A stretch of 37,020 nt of DNA from NCBI GenBank assembly GCA_030141605.1, contig JAQGDQ010001511.1:1-37020 (forward strand), read 5' to 3'. Shown here one piece after another: positions 10,701-22,700 of the stretch (its first letter is position 1; the number at the start of each line of letters is the position of its first letter). Under the pieces are notes generated by a model, which was not told the origin of the DNA, ran no database searches, and saw nothing but the letters and a program-made list of their open reading frames with translations. Position numbers and translations under genes: made by a program. The DNA is from Tubiluchus corallicola (lineage: Eukaryota > Priapulida > Priapulimorpha > Priapulimorphida > Tubiluchidae).

Positions 10701-13700
10701 AGCCTAACCTCCTAAAAGGCTTGATCTTTCCTTTAAACACCAGTAGCTACTTAAGTGGAAGCTTTTCTGTGAAATTTTGTAGACAGAGTTTTCTGTAACA
10801 ATGTTATGTCAATTAAAATTATTCTTGTAAGTTTGCTTGTTTCACTAGTTGCTATAGTTACCATTGTATATTTTAGCAATACACATTAATTATCTAAATT
10901 TCAAGATTATCAGTTTGAAAAATGGCTGAATCGGAGGAAACATTAGAATGTCCCTGATGTTGAAAATTTTGCAATTCAGAGTTTGTTCCATTATTAGTTA
11001 TACTCATGTTTTTCTTGAGACAAGGTGAATAGCTGTGTGCTTCGTGACCGTAGTTAAGCAGCACTGAGCCTGATAGTGAAAGGTGACAGTTTGGGTTCAA
11101 TTCTCGCTTTTTTGTTTTCATTTATCTTAATGATTTTGACTGTTTATATCAATGGCATACGATGTATTAACAGCTAGATAATGCCAAAACACCCCTGCTG
11201 ATTCAGTGGCTCATTTTGCAGACATAGTCTTGATAATAAGCCAAGTTCTAGTCTTACCACAAGCAGCAACATTAAGTAGGTGCTGCTGTGCTATTCAATG
11301 CTGGTTTGTGACTGGCAGTATGCGTGTTCTGATAGGAATGTGCATGTTGCAAGTACGGCTGTATGAGTGATGAGAAATGAAATTGTTCATTTTGTTCATG
11401 TTTTCTAGTGCATGTGTATCAGGGAAGACATGATGAAATGCTCAACGACAAGCGCACTCCGTATAACCAGTCAAAAATTACTCTACATCTTCGTGATCAT
11501 TGCCACTGCTATACGAGGAATTTACTTCTCTACCAAAGTGAGCACTTTACGGTTTGTTCAATCTATACACTTAAGACTCGCAATTTTTCCAGTGTTTAAA
11601 AAAACTATAGCTCTTCTGTCTTGATATTATGTGTGAATTTTTGGAAATGTGATGGTAAAAATAGTATCGGTGTGATAGAGGTAAATGATTTTATGTATAA
11701 CTAATTGTCACTTATCCATTGGAGAAAATTATTTAATGTTTCTTTGGTGTCAGTCTGTTCATCTCTTCATGTATGTTTATTTGTGCTACACAACATTTTT
11801 CTAATTAGTCATAAGTCATTTATTTCACATTACACATTTACAATAGTTACGTATACAATATCTAGTGAAAGGGCCTACAATGGATATACCGTATTTTCCC
11901 GTGTATAAGAGACCCTTGTGTATAAGAGACCCCTTCAATTTTTAGGCAAAAATTCTGGAAAAAAGTTTTTTCAGACGGACATTTTTAGAGGGTAAAGTAC
12001 AACTTTTTTCAACTCAGTGCGGTACTGAAAACAAAATAAAACCAGTTAATGTGTTGTAGAAAAAGAGTACTGGTATATATTAAAGTGCGTACCTGCAAAC
12101 CTGTAACAGGAAAAGAGAAAACGAGGAGATAATGCCTGTGTCACGATGCTTGTATTGCTTACAACCGCTTCATAGTCGAACGCGACACGCAAAACAGTTG
12201 TAGAGCACTTATTTCTTTAAAATCATTAGTGTCACAATTTATGCATCTTATTGAAAAGACTTACTCCCATGTATAAGAGACCCCCTATTTTTAAAGTGAA
12301 AATTCTGAGCAAAAAAGGGTCTCTTATACACGGGAAAATACGGTAATACAAATAAGAAATACTGCACAGGAAAAGCCTCAAACACTGTTCACTTATACAC
12401 GAAGGTAAATGTGTTGCGAGCAATCAAAAAGCAGGGCTTGTTAGATTGTACCACACAGTGGAAGATAAAAAAAGTAATGGAAATAATCTGAAAATTTAAA
12501 GTGAATCGTGTGATTAAAAAACATTAGTGCTTAAAATGGAATGATGTAATGAATGAAGCTCATATATTAGTAATGCACTCGTATCTCGGTTTTACGGATA
12601 TCGGAAAAATCGGACAAAATCTGGACCGTTAAAAGTCCTGCATGCTACCGACACGGTTCGTTGTTTCCCGTGCTGACCGCTAGTTGGTCATCACTTTGTT
12701 TTCATCATTACATTTATGCAACAAAGCAACCTGTAATGCGACACATCTGTAGTTTGTATGTTAGGAGCGGCCCGTACTAGACGCTTTCATCTCCCTGCTT
12801 TTGTCTGACAAACCGAGATATGAGTGTACTTGCAAAATTTAAATAAAAACAGGATGATTTCAGTTCTATCCTGTTTTGAAGTACAGTAAAAAATATACAT
12901 ATTGCTAGCCATAATGATGCCAAAATGTTTGTAATAATGAAATATTAGTCTAAATACTTCATGGCTGGCTAGCGCTACTAGAGATGATATCACAACCGAA
13001 AATAATTTTCTGAAGGCAAAAAAGATAGACTGTTATTTACATCAAATTAGAAAATTTTAAGTTTAAAAATTTAAATTTCAAGCTAATTGCTGCGTCAACA
13101 GACGATTTCACAATGTGCGTGCTATGTCACAACTGAACGTACACGCCTTTTTTGTTCAGTTTGCTTTCGAGATGTAGGAGCTAGCGCCCATCTAACTAGC
13201 GAATGATGAAATATATGTAACATTAAAAAACTAACTTCTGCGGTAATCATTCTTTCACAAAACTTATTTTTAAACAAACAGCATTTTGTCTTTCAATACT
13301 ATATACGTTAACTAGATCATTTTGCACCATGGTTTAAAATTTGGTTCTGTTTTCCTTTAATAAGCTGACGTAGGTTTCATGGTTGTTTTGTTTTTTCAGA
13401 ACACCATCCGAGTGGAAACAGCATCCATGCTTTTGACAGCCTATTATCCATTTGTGTTGTCTGGAGTATCTTTAGTTGTCTGTCTCTGGGCAGAAGTAAG
13501 TAGTTTATTATCCATTTGTGTTGTCTGGAGTATCTTTAGTTGTCTGTCTCTGGGCAGAAGTAAGTAGTTTATTATCCATTTGTGTTGTCTGGAGTATCTT
13601 TAGTTGTCTGTCTCTGGGCAGAAGTAAGTAGTTTATTATCCATTTGTGTTGTGTGGAGTATCTTTAGTTGTCTGTCTCTGGGCAGAAGTAAGTAGTTTAT

Positions 13701-16700
13701 TATCCATTTGTGTTGTCTGTCTCTGGGCAGAAGTAAGTAGTTTATTATCCATTTGTGTTTGGAGTATCTATTTCTGGGCAGAAGTAAGTAGTTATTATCC
13801 ATTTGTGTTGTCTGGAGTATCTTTAGTTGTCTGTCTCTGGGCAGAAGTAAGTAGTATTATCCATTTGTGTTGTCTGGAGTATCTTTAGTTTGTCTTGATA
13901 ATATCCAGGCAGAAGTAAGTAGTTTATTATCCATTTGTGTTGTCTGGAGTATCTTTAGTTGTCTGTCTCTGGGCAGAAGTAAGTAGTTTATTATCCATTT
14001 GTGGTGTCTGGAGTATCTTTAGTTGTCTGTCTCTGGGCAGAAGTAAGTAGTTTATTATCCATTTGTGTTGTCTGGAGTATCTTTAGTTGTCTGTCTCTGG
14101 GCAGAAGTAAGTAGTTTATTATCCATTTGTGTTGTCTGGAGTATCTTTAGTTGTCTGTCTCTGGGCAGAAGTAAGTAGTTTATTATCCATTTGTGTTGTG
14201 TGGAGTATCTTTAGTTGTCTGTCTCTGGGCAGAAGTAAGTAGTTTATTATCCATTTGTGTTGTCTGGAGTATCTTTAGTTGTCTGTCTCTGGGCAGAAGT
14301 AAGTAGTTTATTATCCATTTGTGTTGTCTGGAATATCTTTAGTTGTCTGTCTCTAGGCAGAAGTAAGTAGTTTATTATCCATTTGTGTTGTCTGGAGTAT
14401 CTTTAGTTGTCTGTCTCTGGGCAGAAGTAAGTAGTTTATTATCCATTTGTGTTGTCTGGAGTATCTTTAGTTGTCTGTCTCTGGGCAGAAGTAAGTAGTT
14501 TATTAACATTTTTACACTTAGCATTATCCTAAGTACCGTATACTTTCAAATTTATCAGTTTAACTCATGAATCTGATTAGTGTTGTTTTACTTTATTCAT
14601 TAGGACCAAAATGTTTATTATTTGTAAGCTATTTTTTTTACTAAATTTTTAATACACTTGACTAATTAGAATGGATCGTTACAATCAAAGTGTTTATTAA
14701 TTACACGCTTGCTCTCTGTGACGCCATGTCTATAGGTTACGTACTCTGAGTCTCAATGTCTTGAAAAGCAGGCACGACCGCCCTATAAACGAGGTGTAAC
14801 ACGTGGTTCTGGGGTTCTATAGTGTTAGATAATTTACTATTAGAATCCTGGAGTCGGGCTAAGGCATTGTTGTTTCATACGGGGGCACGCGGAACCCGAG
14901 CCTAGGAGTCTTAATTAGCTAGTAATATTCGATGGTAGATAGAATACCAAACCAACTATTAAGCTGTATATAACAAAATTTAATTGATTACTACTTTAAC
15001 CCGGAGAAAAGAAATAGTTAACAATAACAATTAATCACAGTACAGCAAATATATTCTCTAGACTAATAATAGAGAAGGGAGGTGTTAGTGGGGGTAGCAC
15101 GTGCAAATGATGACGCACTCTCGATGACGGCAATCCAACGATGACCATATAGAAACGGAATTATGCTAGCTAGCAAACGCTGAGCAAAAGTACAAAAGTC
15201 TTGTCTTACCAGACACTCCATGAACATTGTGTGAAACGGCAGCTGCTAACCTGTGGGGTAACATCCATGGATTTACCACTATGGTTTGCTCCACCAACAA
15301 TGGACTGTCCACCATGAACTTTAGCGCAGGTTTTCACGACTCCTCGGATAATGACGGTAATGGTAGCCACCTCATCAAACCAAAACAACGTACTCAACAT
15401 AGACCCGTCAGCACTGTAAGCAATGACTGTTGACAAAAGAAATAGTGACGTCTACTGCACTATAACATCGACGATGCTAATCGACATTTTTGACTGTCTT
15501 TTCACAGACATGTGAACATCAGACGATGGTCATTTTACGTGACCTAGGCCTTTCAACAACGGCCGACTGACTGCCTGGTTGCACGTCTCAGACTATAGCT
15601 GTAACGTATGTATCATGTACACTTCATACCTGTACGGGTTTCACACATTTGAAATAAGCCGCGAGTATTGCAGGTATTGCAGAACACAACCACATGACGA
15701 GGGGGGTGTTAGTAGGACTCCTACACTACTACACTAATTACGCTAACAATACAGTACTATTATAGTGACTAATTTAATGTAAGCAAATTACACTAGCAAG
15801 TGCTACCACTATCACTATAAAGAACTTGACTGTGAAATGAAAAGGTGACAAACAAGTAAACAAAAATATCGTAAATAATAGATGGTTTGTCACAGATCCC
15901 CCCACAACGGAAGAAGTGTGGACGAATGTTTAAAGAACAGAATCCCACTTTTAAAATTATTGAACAGTCAATTTCAACTACCAACCATTACAGTGGTGAA
16001 AATTAGCAAGTAACGACTTTTACTAACTGAATACAAAGTTTTACTAAATAATACAGTCACACAAAAATGGCATATCAAAACTTAAATGGATCTTCAACAC
16101 ACTTGTAAAAGATCATTTTACACAAACTAAAGCACACTGGATATTTGATTTAAAATAATGAAAAGAATACAACATTTGAAGAATACTATCATTCACATTC
16201 AGAGATGTTGTCACACATGATTGCATAAAATAAAATGCTTTAAACAACAAGGTCATTTAGGAAGAAATCACATTCCTATCTTATTTTCATCTAAGGCAAC
16301 TTGAACTTAGTGCCTACTCAGTGCGTCTGCACAATAATTTGTTTTTCCTTTGATATGCACTACAGTGAAAGTGTATTCTTGTAGCAGTAAATTCCATCTG
16401 GCTATTCGCCTATTGGCATTTTTCATCTGCTTTAAGTAAGCTAATGATTGTGCATCTGTGCGAATCACAAACTGCCTACCTACAAGATAGTACGACGATT
16501 TCTCAATAGAGAAAATTATAGCCAAAAGTTCTTTTTCTACTGTTGAGTAGTTACATTCATATTTGGTTAGCTTCCTACTCAAATAAGTGATTGGAACCTC
16601 TTGTCTATCATCAGACATTTGTGTAAGTTGGCCGCCTATTCCTGTTGCACTAGCATCAGTTGTCAAGAAAAAAGTCTTATCAAAATCTGGTGCATGTAAC

Positions 16701-19700
16701 ACTGTATTTGAGTTTAATGCATCTTTGAGTGTAGTAAAGCTCTGCTCACACTCTGCATTCCATAGTACAATGTTTGGTTTGTCTTTTTCTGTCAAAGTAT
16801 GTAATGGTGTTGCTATTGCAGAGAAATTAGGAATAAAACGCCTATAGAAACCTACGAAACCCAAAAATGACCTGACCTGTTTTTTAGTTTCTGGTCTTTT
16901 ATAGTTCTGAATAGCGAGGATTTTCTCTGGCTGAGGTTTCAAAAGATTTCTGCCAACAACATAGCCTAAGAAATGAGTTTCTTGGAGTGCGAAATTACAC
17001 TTGAGTGGTTTGATTGTCAAACCTGCATTAGACAGACAAGTAAGAACTAGCTCGATATGATAGAGATGATCTTGCCAAGAACGACTGAAAATGATAACAT
17101 CGTCTATGTAACCAGACGCAAAGCCAATTACTGGTTCTAAAACACGATCTACCAGACATTGAGCTGTTGCTGCAGAATTACACAACCCAAAGGGCATAAC
17201 TTGAAACTCATGTTTACCAAACTCTGTTACAAATGCCGTGATTGGCCTCGAATTTTCCTCAAGATTAACCTGCCAGTAATATTTTGTCATGTCCAAGCAA
17301 GTAATGAACATTGCTCCATGCAATTGATCAACTGTTTCATCCATCCTGGGGATAGGATAAGGATTAAAAACTGTAATTGAATTAATTTTCCTAAAATCAA
17401 TACAAAATCGAATCGATTGATCACGTTTGATCACAATGACTGCAGGACTTGAAAAAGGACTATCTGACTTGACTATTACACCCAGCCTTTCCATGTCCAT
17501 GATTTCTTGCCTCACACTTTCCTTTTGCGCCTGAGGAATTCTGTATGGCTTCTGCACAACAGGATTGTCAGTAGTTAACTGTATTTTATGTTCTACGACG
17601 TTTGTCCTACCAGGAATGTCAGAAAAGGTTGGTGTAAACTTCTCCAGAGTAGTTCGTAATTCATTCTTCTGCTTATCTGTTAAGTAATCAGGGATTACTA
17701 CATCTTCCACAGTTTGTGCAGGTGTAATAGAGGTAGGTGCAAAACAGTGGTCTTCCATTTGTGACCGTTGCATTGGTGACACACTTTCATGCTCAGGATC
17801 TAATTCCAATTCATCTTGACCAGTAAATACGTCAAGTGTGGGAATTGTTTGCGTATAAAGGGCTTTTCTTTCTTCACGCGGTATCCAAGCTTTGAGCAAA
17901 TTAATATGGAATTGCTTGACCTGTCTGCTTTTACCTCCAATGATAACGGAGTACACATGTTCTGAGATTTTATCAGCAATCTCATACGGGCCTTTCCAGG
18001 TTCGTTCCATCTTTTTACGAGATGTAGGCAATAAGACTAATACCTTCTGTCCTACTTCAAGATTTCGGTACCTAGCTTTCTGGTCATACCAGTCTTTTTG
18101 TCCGATTTTAGCTTTTCTCAAAGCTTCGTGTGCCTCCTGAGTTACCGTTTCTAATTTATCAATGATATTGGCAACATAATCATCAATGTCTTGGGGACTA
18201 GTAGGTTGGTCACAACCCCAACGTTTCCGAAGAAGAGCCATTGGACCAGTTACTTGGTGTCCATAAACCAACTCAAATGGGCTGTACCGCAGGGATTCTT
18301 GTGGTACCTCACGGTAAGCAAACAAAACAAATGGGATCAGATCATCCCATTCCATGGTTTTGTCACTCAGGGTAAGCTTTTTAATGGATCTTTTTAGACT
18401 TCCATTGAATCGCTCACATAAGCCTTGAGATTGAGGATTATATGGAGTAGATGTAATCCCTTTGATGTGGAAAGCTTGTTCTAGTTGCCTTATGAGATTA
18501 GTACAAAATTGGGTGCCTTGGTCTGACTGGATTGACTCTGGGCATCCATGTCTACTAATAAATTGGAGTAAGCACTTGGCTATAGTCTCTGACTCAGTAT
18601 TTTTGATAGGGAAAGCATCAGGGTATCTGGTACCTTGATCCACAATTACCAGTGCCCACTTATTGCCACTCTTGGTTCTAGCCAGTGGACCAATAAGGTC
18701 AATTTGGAGGGACTGAAAAGCTTTTTCCACTACTGGAAGAGGTTTGAGCTTGGCTCTGTCTCCTTTCATGACTCTTGCTGTCTTTTGACATATTGGGCAG
18801 GATTGTATATACTTTTTAATGGCAGTGTGTATTCCTGGCCAAGTATATTCGAACAATATCCTATCCCTTGTTTTCTTGACACCTAGATGAGCTCCAGCCT
18901 TTGAATCATGGGCTAGTTGTAGGACTTGCTGCCTTCTACACTGAGGAACAACAAGCAACTGATCAACTGTTTTCCCCATTTTTCGTTTATTAGCCCGATA
19001 AAGTATGCCTTGCTTTAGAAAATATCCTTTGCCATCTTGCACCGCAGTGTCTCCACTCACCACATGATCAAAAAGATTTTTTATGGTTACATCATTTTGC
19101 TGTTCTTCTATCAGCTGGTGTCGAGACACTATGGCAAACATGTAGTTTTCCTCTGGTGATGCATACTGCTTAATTTCGGAAGAAAATTCAGTTTCTGACT
19201 TTACACTACTGGTTTCTTTGTTTAGTTGCTCTCTAAGCTCAACTGTTTGCGCTCGTGTCATAACCAATGACTTTTCTTTCTGATTTCTTTGAAAACTGTT
19301 ATTTAGTGCTCGACTTTTATAATCAGTCAAGGCATTACTACTTGGTTTCTGTACATCTTTGCCAAATTTAACAAAAGAAGGTACATGAGAAGTCTCATCC
19401 ATACTACTAACGTTCATATGATGTTTCTCAGGAGCAACTTGTGCAGGTTGAGAAGTACTCTTTACATAATCAAATGGTTGTATGGATGTCAGGTAATTAT
19501 TACCTAAACAAAAGTCGCAAGGGAGTCCTTTAATAACTGCTACCAGGAGCCAACCATTCAGTTTCTGACTACAAACAGGGACCCTAGCTAGAGGAATTCG
19601 ACGAAGGTCGCCATGACAACAGCGGATTCCAACGGTTTCTCCAAGATACTGTTCATTTTTTACAAATTCAGGACGTATAAGGCTATCGTCTGAGCCAGTA

Positions 19701-22700
19701 TCCCGTAAGCCTACTGCTATTCGACTGTTGATCATAACCTCAAACTCGTGATTTTCTTGTAATGCTCCATCTTGAGTATTTGAAAGTGTGAAATTTGGAG
19801 TAATGGTTCCCTCACTTTCGTTTTCACTATAGCATTGTTTCTTGAAATCACCTCTAGGTTTTTGCTTCTTGTTTGAGTCATTTTGAAAAGCTTGTGTGGA
19901 CTCTTGCTTTTTCACTGGGCAGTCGAGCTTCACATGCCCTGTTTTCCCACAATGGTAACATTTAGGGCGAGCATTGCCCTGTGATTCATGATCCGAATCA
20001 TTGTTTTTAGCATTGCCACGTGTCCTTTTAGATGATTCATTTTTCTGCAAAACTGCTGCATCATTAAATGAGCTCCAATAGTTGTCTGCTTGTTCCGCTA
20101 TTTGTAAGTATGACATGTGAGGTAGCCTACGAAGATAAGAAACCATGTCTTCTGGGAGCTTAGACAATGCTTGTTCAAGAAAGAAGAGATCTCCAATTTG
20201 CTCTTTGGATTCTGCATTCGCTGCTTTAAGCCATTGCATGCCCGCTTTACGCACTCTGTTAAAGTAACTTCTGTGCGTTTCCTTTTTCAGTTTAAATATG
20301 TTTCTGAATGCCGTGCGATATGCATCCTTCGACAATTTGTATGCATTCAAAATTTGCACCTTAACAACATCATAATTGAATATTTGAGACTGATCAACAT
20401 CTTGCAAAGCTAAGGCAGCACGACCCGACAGAACTCTAGCCAAGTTAGGAACATACTGCGCAATTGGGATTTTATTGACTCGCATACAGATTTCGAATTG
20501 ATCTAAAAACGACAAAATGTCTTCTGTTTTTTCATCAAAATTTCTGAATTTGATTATTGTGCTTTTGTCTTGTGTAGCATTTACTGTTGTTTGCAAATTG
20601 TTTACTACATTAGACGTCGTCTGCATTTGTAACTTCAGTTTTTCCAGCTCAATTTTTTGTGTTTCTAAGATCAGCTGTTGGTGTTTAATTTTTAGTTCCT
20701 GTTCTGATAATTTAATATCAGGCTGCGCATGCGCATACATAGGCATTTGAACAGGTTCTTGAACTGCAAATGGATCCAATTCAGGCAAAGTAGGGGGTGC
20801 AGTTGATACAGTAGGTGAGCTAAAAGCCTTAAATTCTTTATTTGGGGCCGCTTTAGGAGTAGAACTTGCAACATCAGCCCTATCAAATTCTATTTGACCT
20901 GCAACACCTGTCGCTGCATTTGCTGGCTTTGCTGAATTTAATAATGATTGCATATTTGACAGAGCAAAATCAAGTGGATCTGAAATTGAAATCTGTTGTG
21001 TTTCAAGAATTAATTGCACAATGTTTTCTTTTCTGGCTTTCGGGTCTATAACCAAACCCATGTCACCTGCTATGTCAAATAATTCACCCTTGATCATTTT
21101 ACGCAACTCTTCAGCTGTAAAAAGTTTACTAGCCATGCTGACGTAAATATTGCGTAAGCAAAGGACCAAATATTCAAAGAAATGACTTCAAAGTTGTCAA
21201 AGTTATGTGCAAAAACTAACAGCACTGTTCAGTTAACAACTAGACCAGTAAAAATGGGCATTAATGCTTATAAAGAGCAAATCAAAACTTCAATAAGTCA
21301 AGAAGTGAACACACGCCACCAGGTAAATGTTACAACCATGCAAAGTGAATATCAACAATTTCTGTACAACATTATAATCACTATACTACAGGCTGATTTA
21401 CTAATCTTTTCTGGGTCAAATTATTATTGCCAGCCAGTGAATAAAACTATCTATGTCTGCTGGCCGTAAGGCTATGTGCAAAACAAGTTCTATTAGCACT
21501 ACCCTGGCTTCTCTACAATATGTAAAGCTAGCACAAAATTTAAGCAAAACGAAACTGTACTAAATGCAACGTGAAAAATACCAAGTTCATGTTTGCATCG
21601 GAATATAATTTCCGCAATAGGTTCAAGAAAACTACTTGTTCAAAATGCCTCTCCCTAATTTAAAGGCTTATACAAGGCACAGAGTAAAAAGCAGTTATAT
21701 AAGACCATAAGCTGCCACCACTTGTGACGCCATGTCTATAGGTTACGTACTCTGAGTCTCAATGTCTTGAAAAGCAGGCACGACCGCCCTATAAACGAGG
21801 TGTAACACGTGGTTCTGGGGTTCTATAGAGTTAGATAATTTACTATTAGAATCCTGGAGTCGGGCTAAGGCATTGTTGTTTCATACGGGGGCACGCGGAA
21901 CCCGAGCCTAGGAGTCTTAATTAGCTAGTAATATTCGATGGTAGATAGAATACCAAACCAACTATTAAGCTGTATATAACAAAATTTAATTGATTACTAC
22001 TTTAACCCGGAGAAAAGAAATAGTTAACAATAACAATTAATCACAGTACAGCAAATATATTCTCTAGACTAATAATAGAGAAGGGAGGTGTTAGTGGGGG
22101 TAGCACGTGCAAATGATGACGCACTCTCGATGACGGCAATCCAACGATGACCATATAGAAACGGAATTATGCTAGCTAGCAAACGCTGAGCAAAAGTACA
22201 AAAGTCTTGTCTTACCAGACACTCCATGAACATTGTGTGAAACGGCAGCTGCTAACCTGTGGGGTAACATCCATGGATTTACCACTATGGTTTGCTCCAC
22301 CAACAATGGACTGTCCACCATGAACTTTAGCGCAGGTTTTCACGACTCCTCGGATAATGACGGTAATGGTAGCCACCTCATCAAACCAAAACAACGTACT
22401 CAACATAGACCCGTCAGCACTGTAAGCAATGACTGTTGACAAAAGAAATAGTGACGTCTACTGCACTATAACATCGACGATGCTAATCGACATTTTTGAC
22501 TGTCTTTTCACAGACATGTGAACATCAGACGATGGTCATTTTACGTGACCTAGGCCTTTCAACAACGGCCGACTGACTGCCAGGTTGCACGTCTCAGACT
22601 ATAGCTGTAACGTATGTATCATGTACACTTCATACCTGTACGGGTTTCACACATTTGAAATAAGCCGCGAGTATTGCAGGTATTGCAGAACACAACCACA

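Larger units (their letters stand above)
9940..11408 (+). other. Intron 2
   Basis: Holds a 72-bp tandem repeat and a 5S-like fragment. The remainder (10,231-11,050 and 11,101-11,408) is AT-rich with nothing recognised. Confidence 0.7.
11538..13399 (+). other. Intron 3
   Basis: Contains two small inverted-repeat elements and a partial copy of the interspersed repeat seen at 4.9 kb. Otherwise nothing recognised. Confidence 0.7.

Noticed and set aside
15227-15433. Plus-strand 68-codon ORF in both LTRs
   Set aside because: It duplicates only because the LTR does, is antisense to the element, and has no domain.
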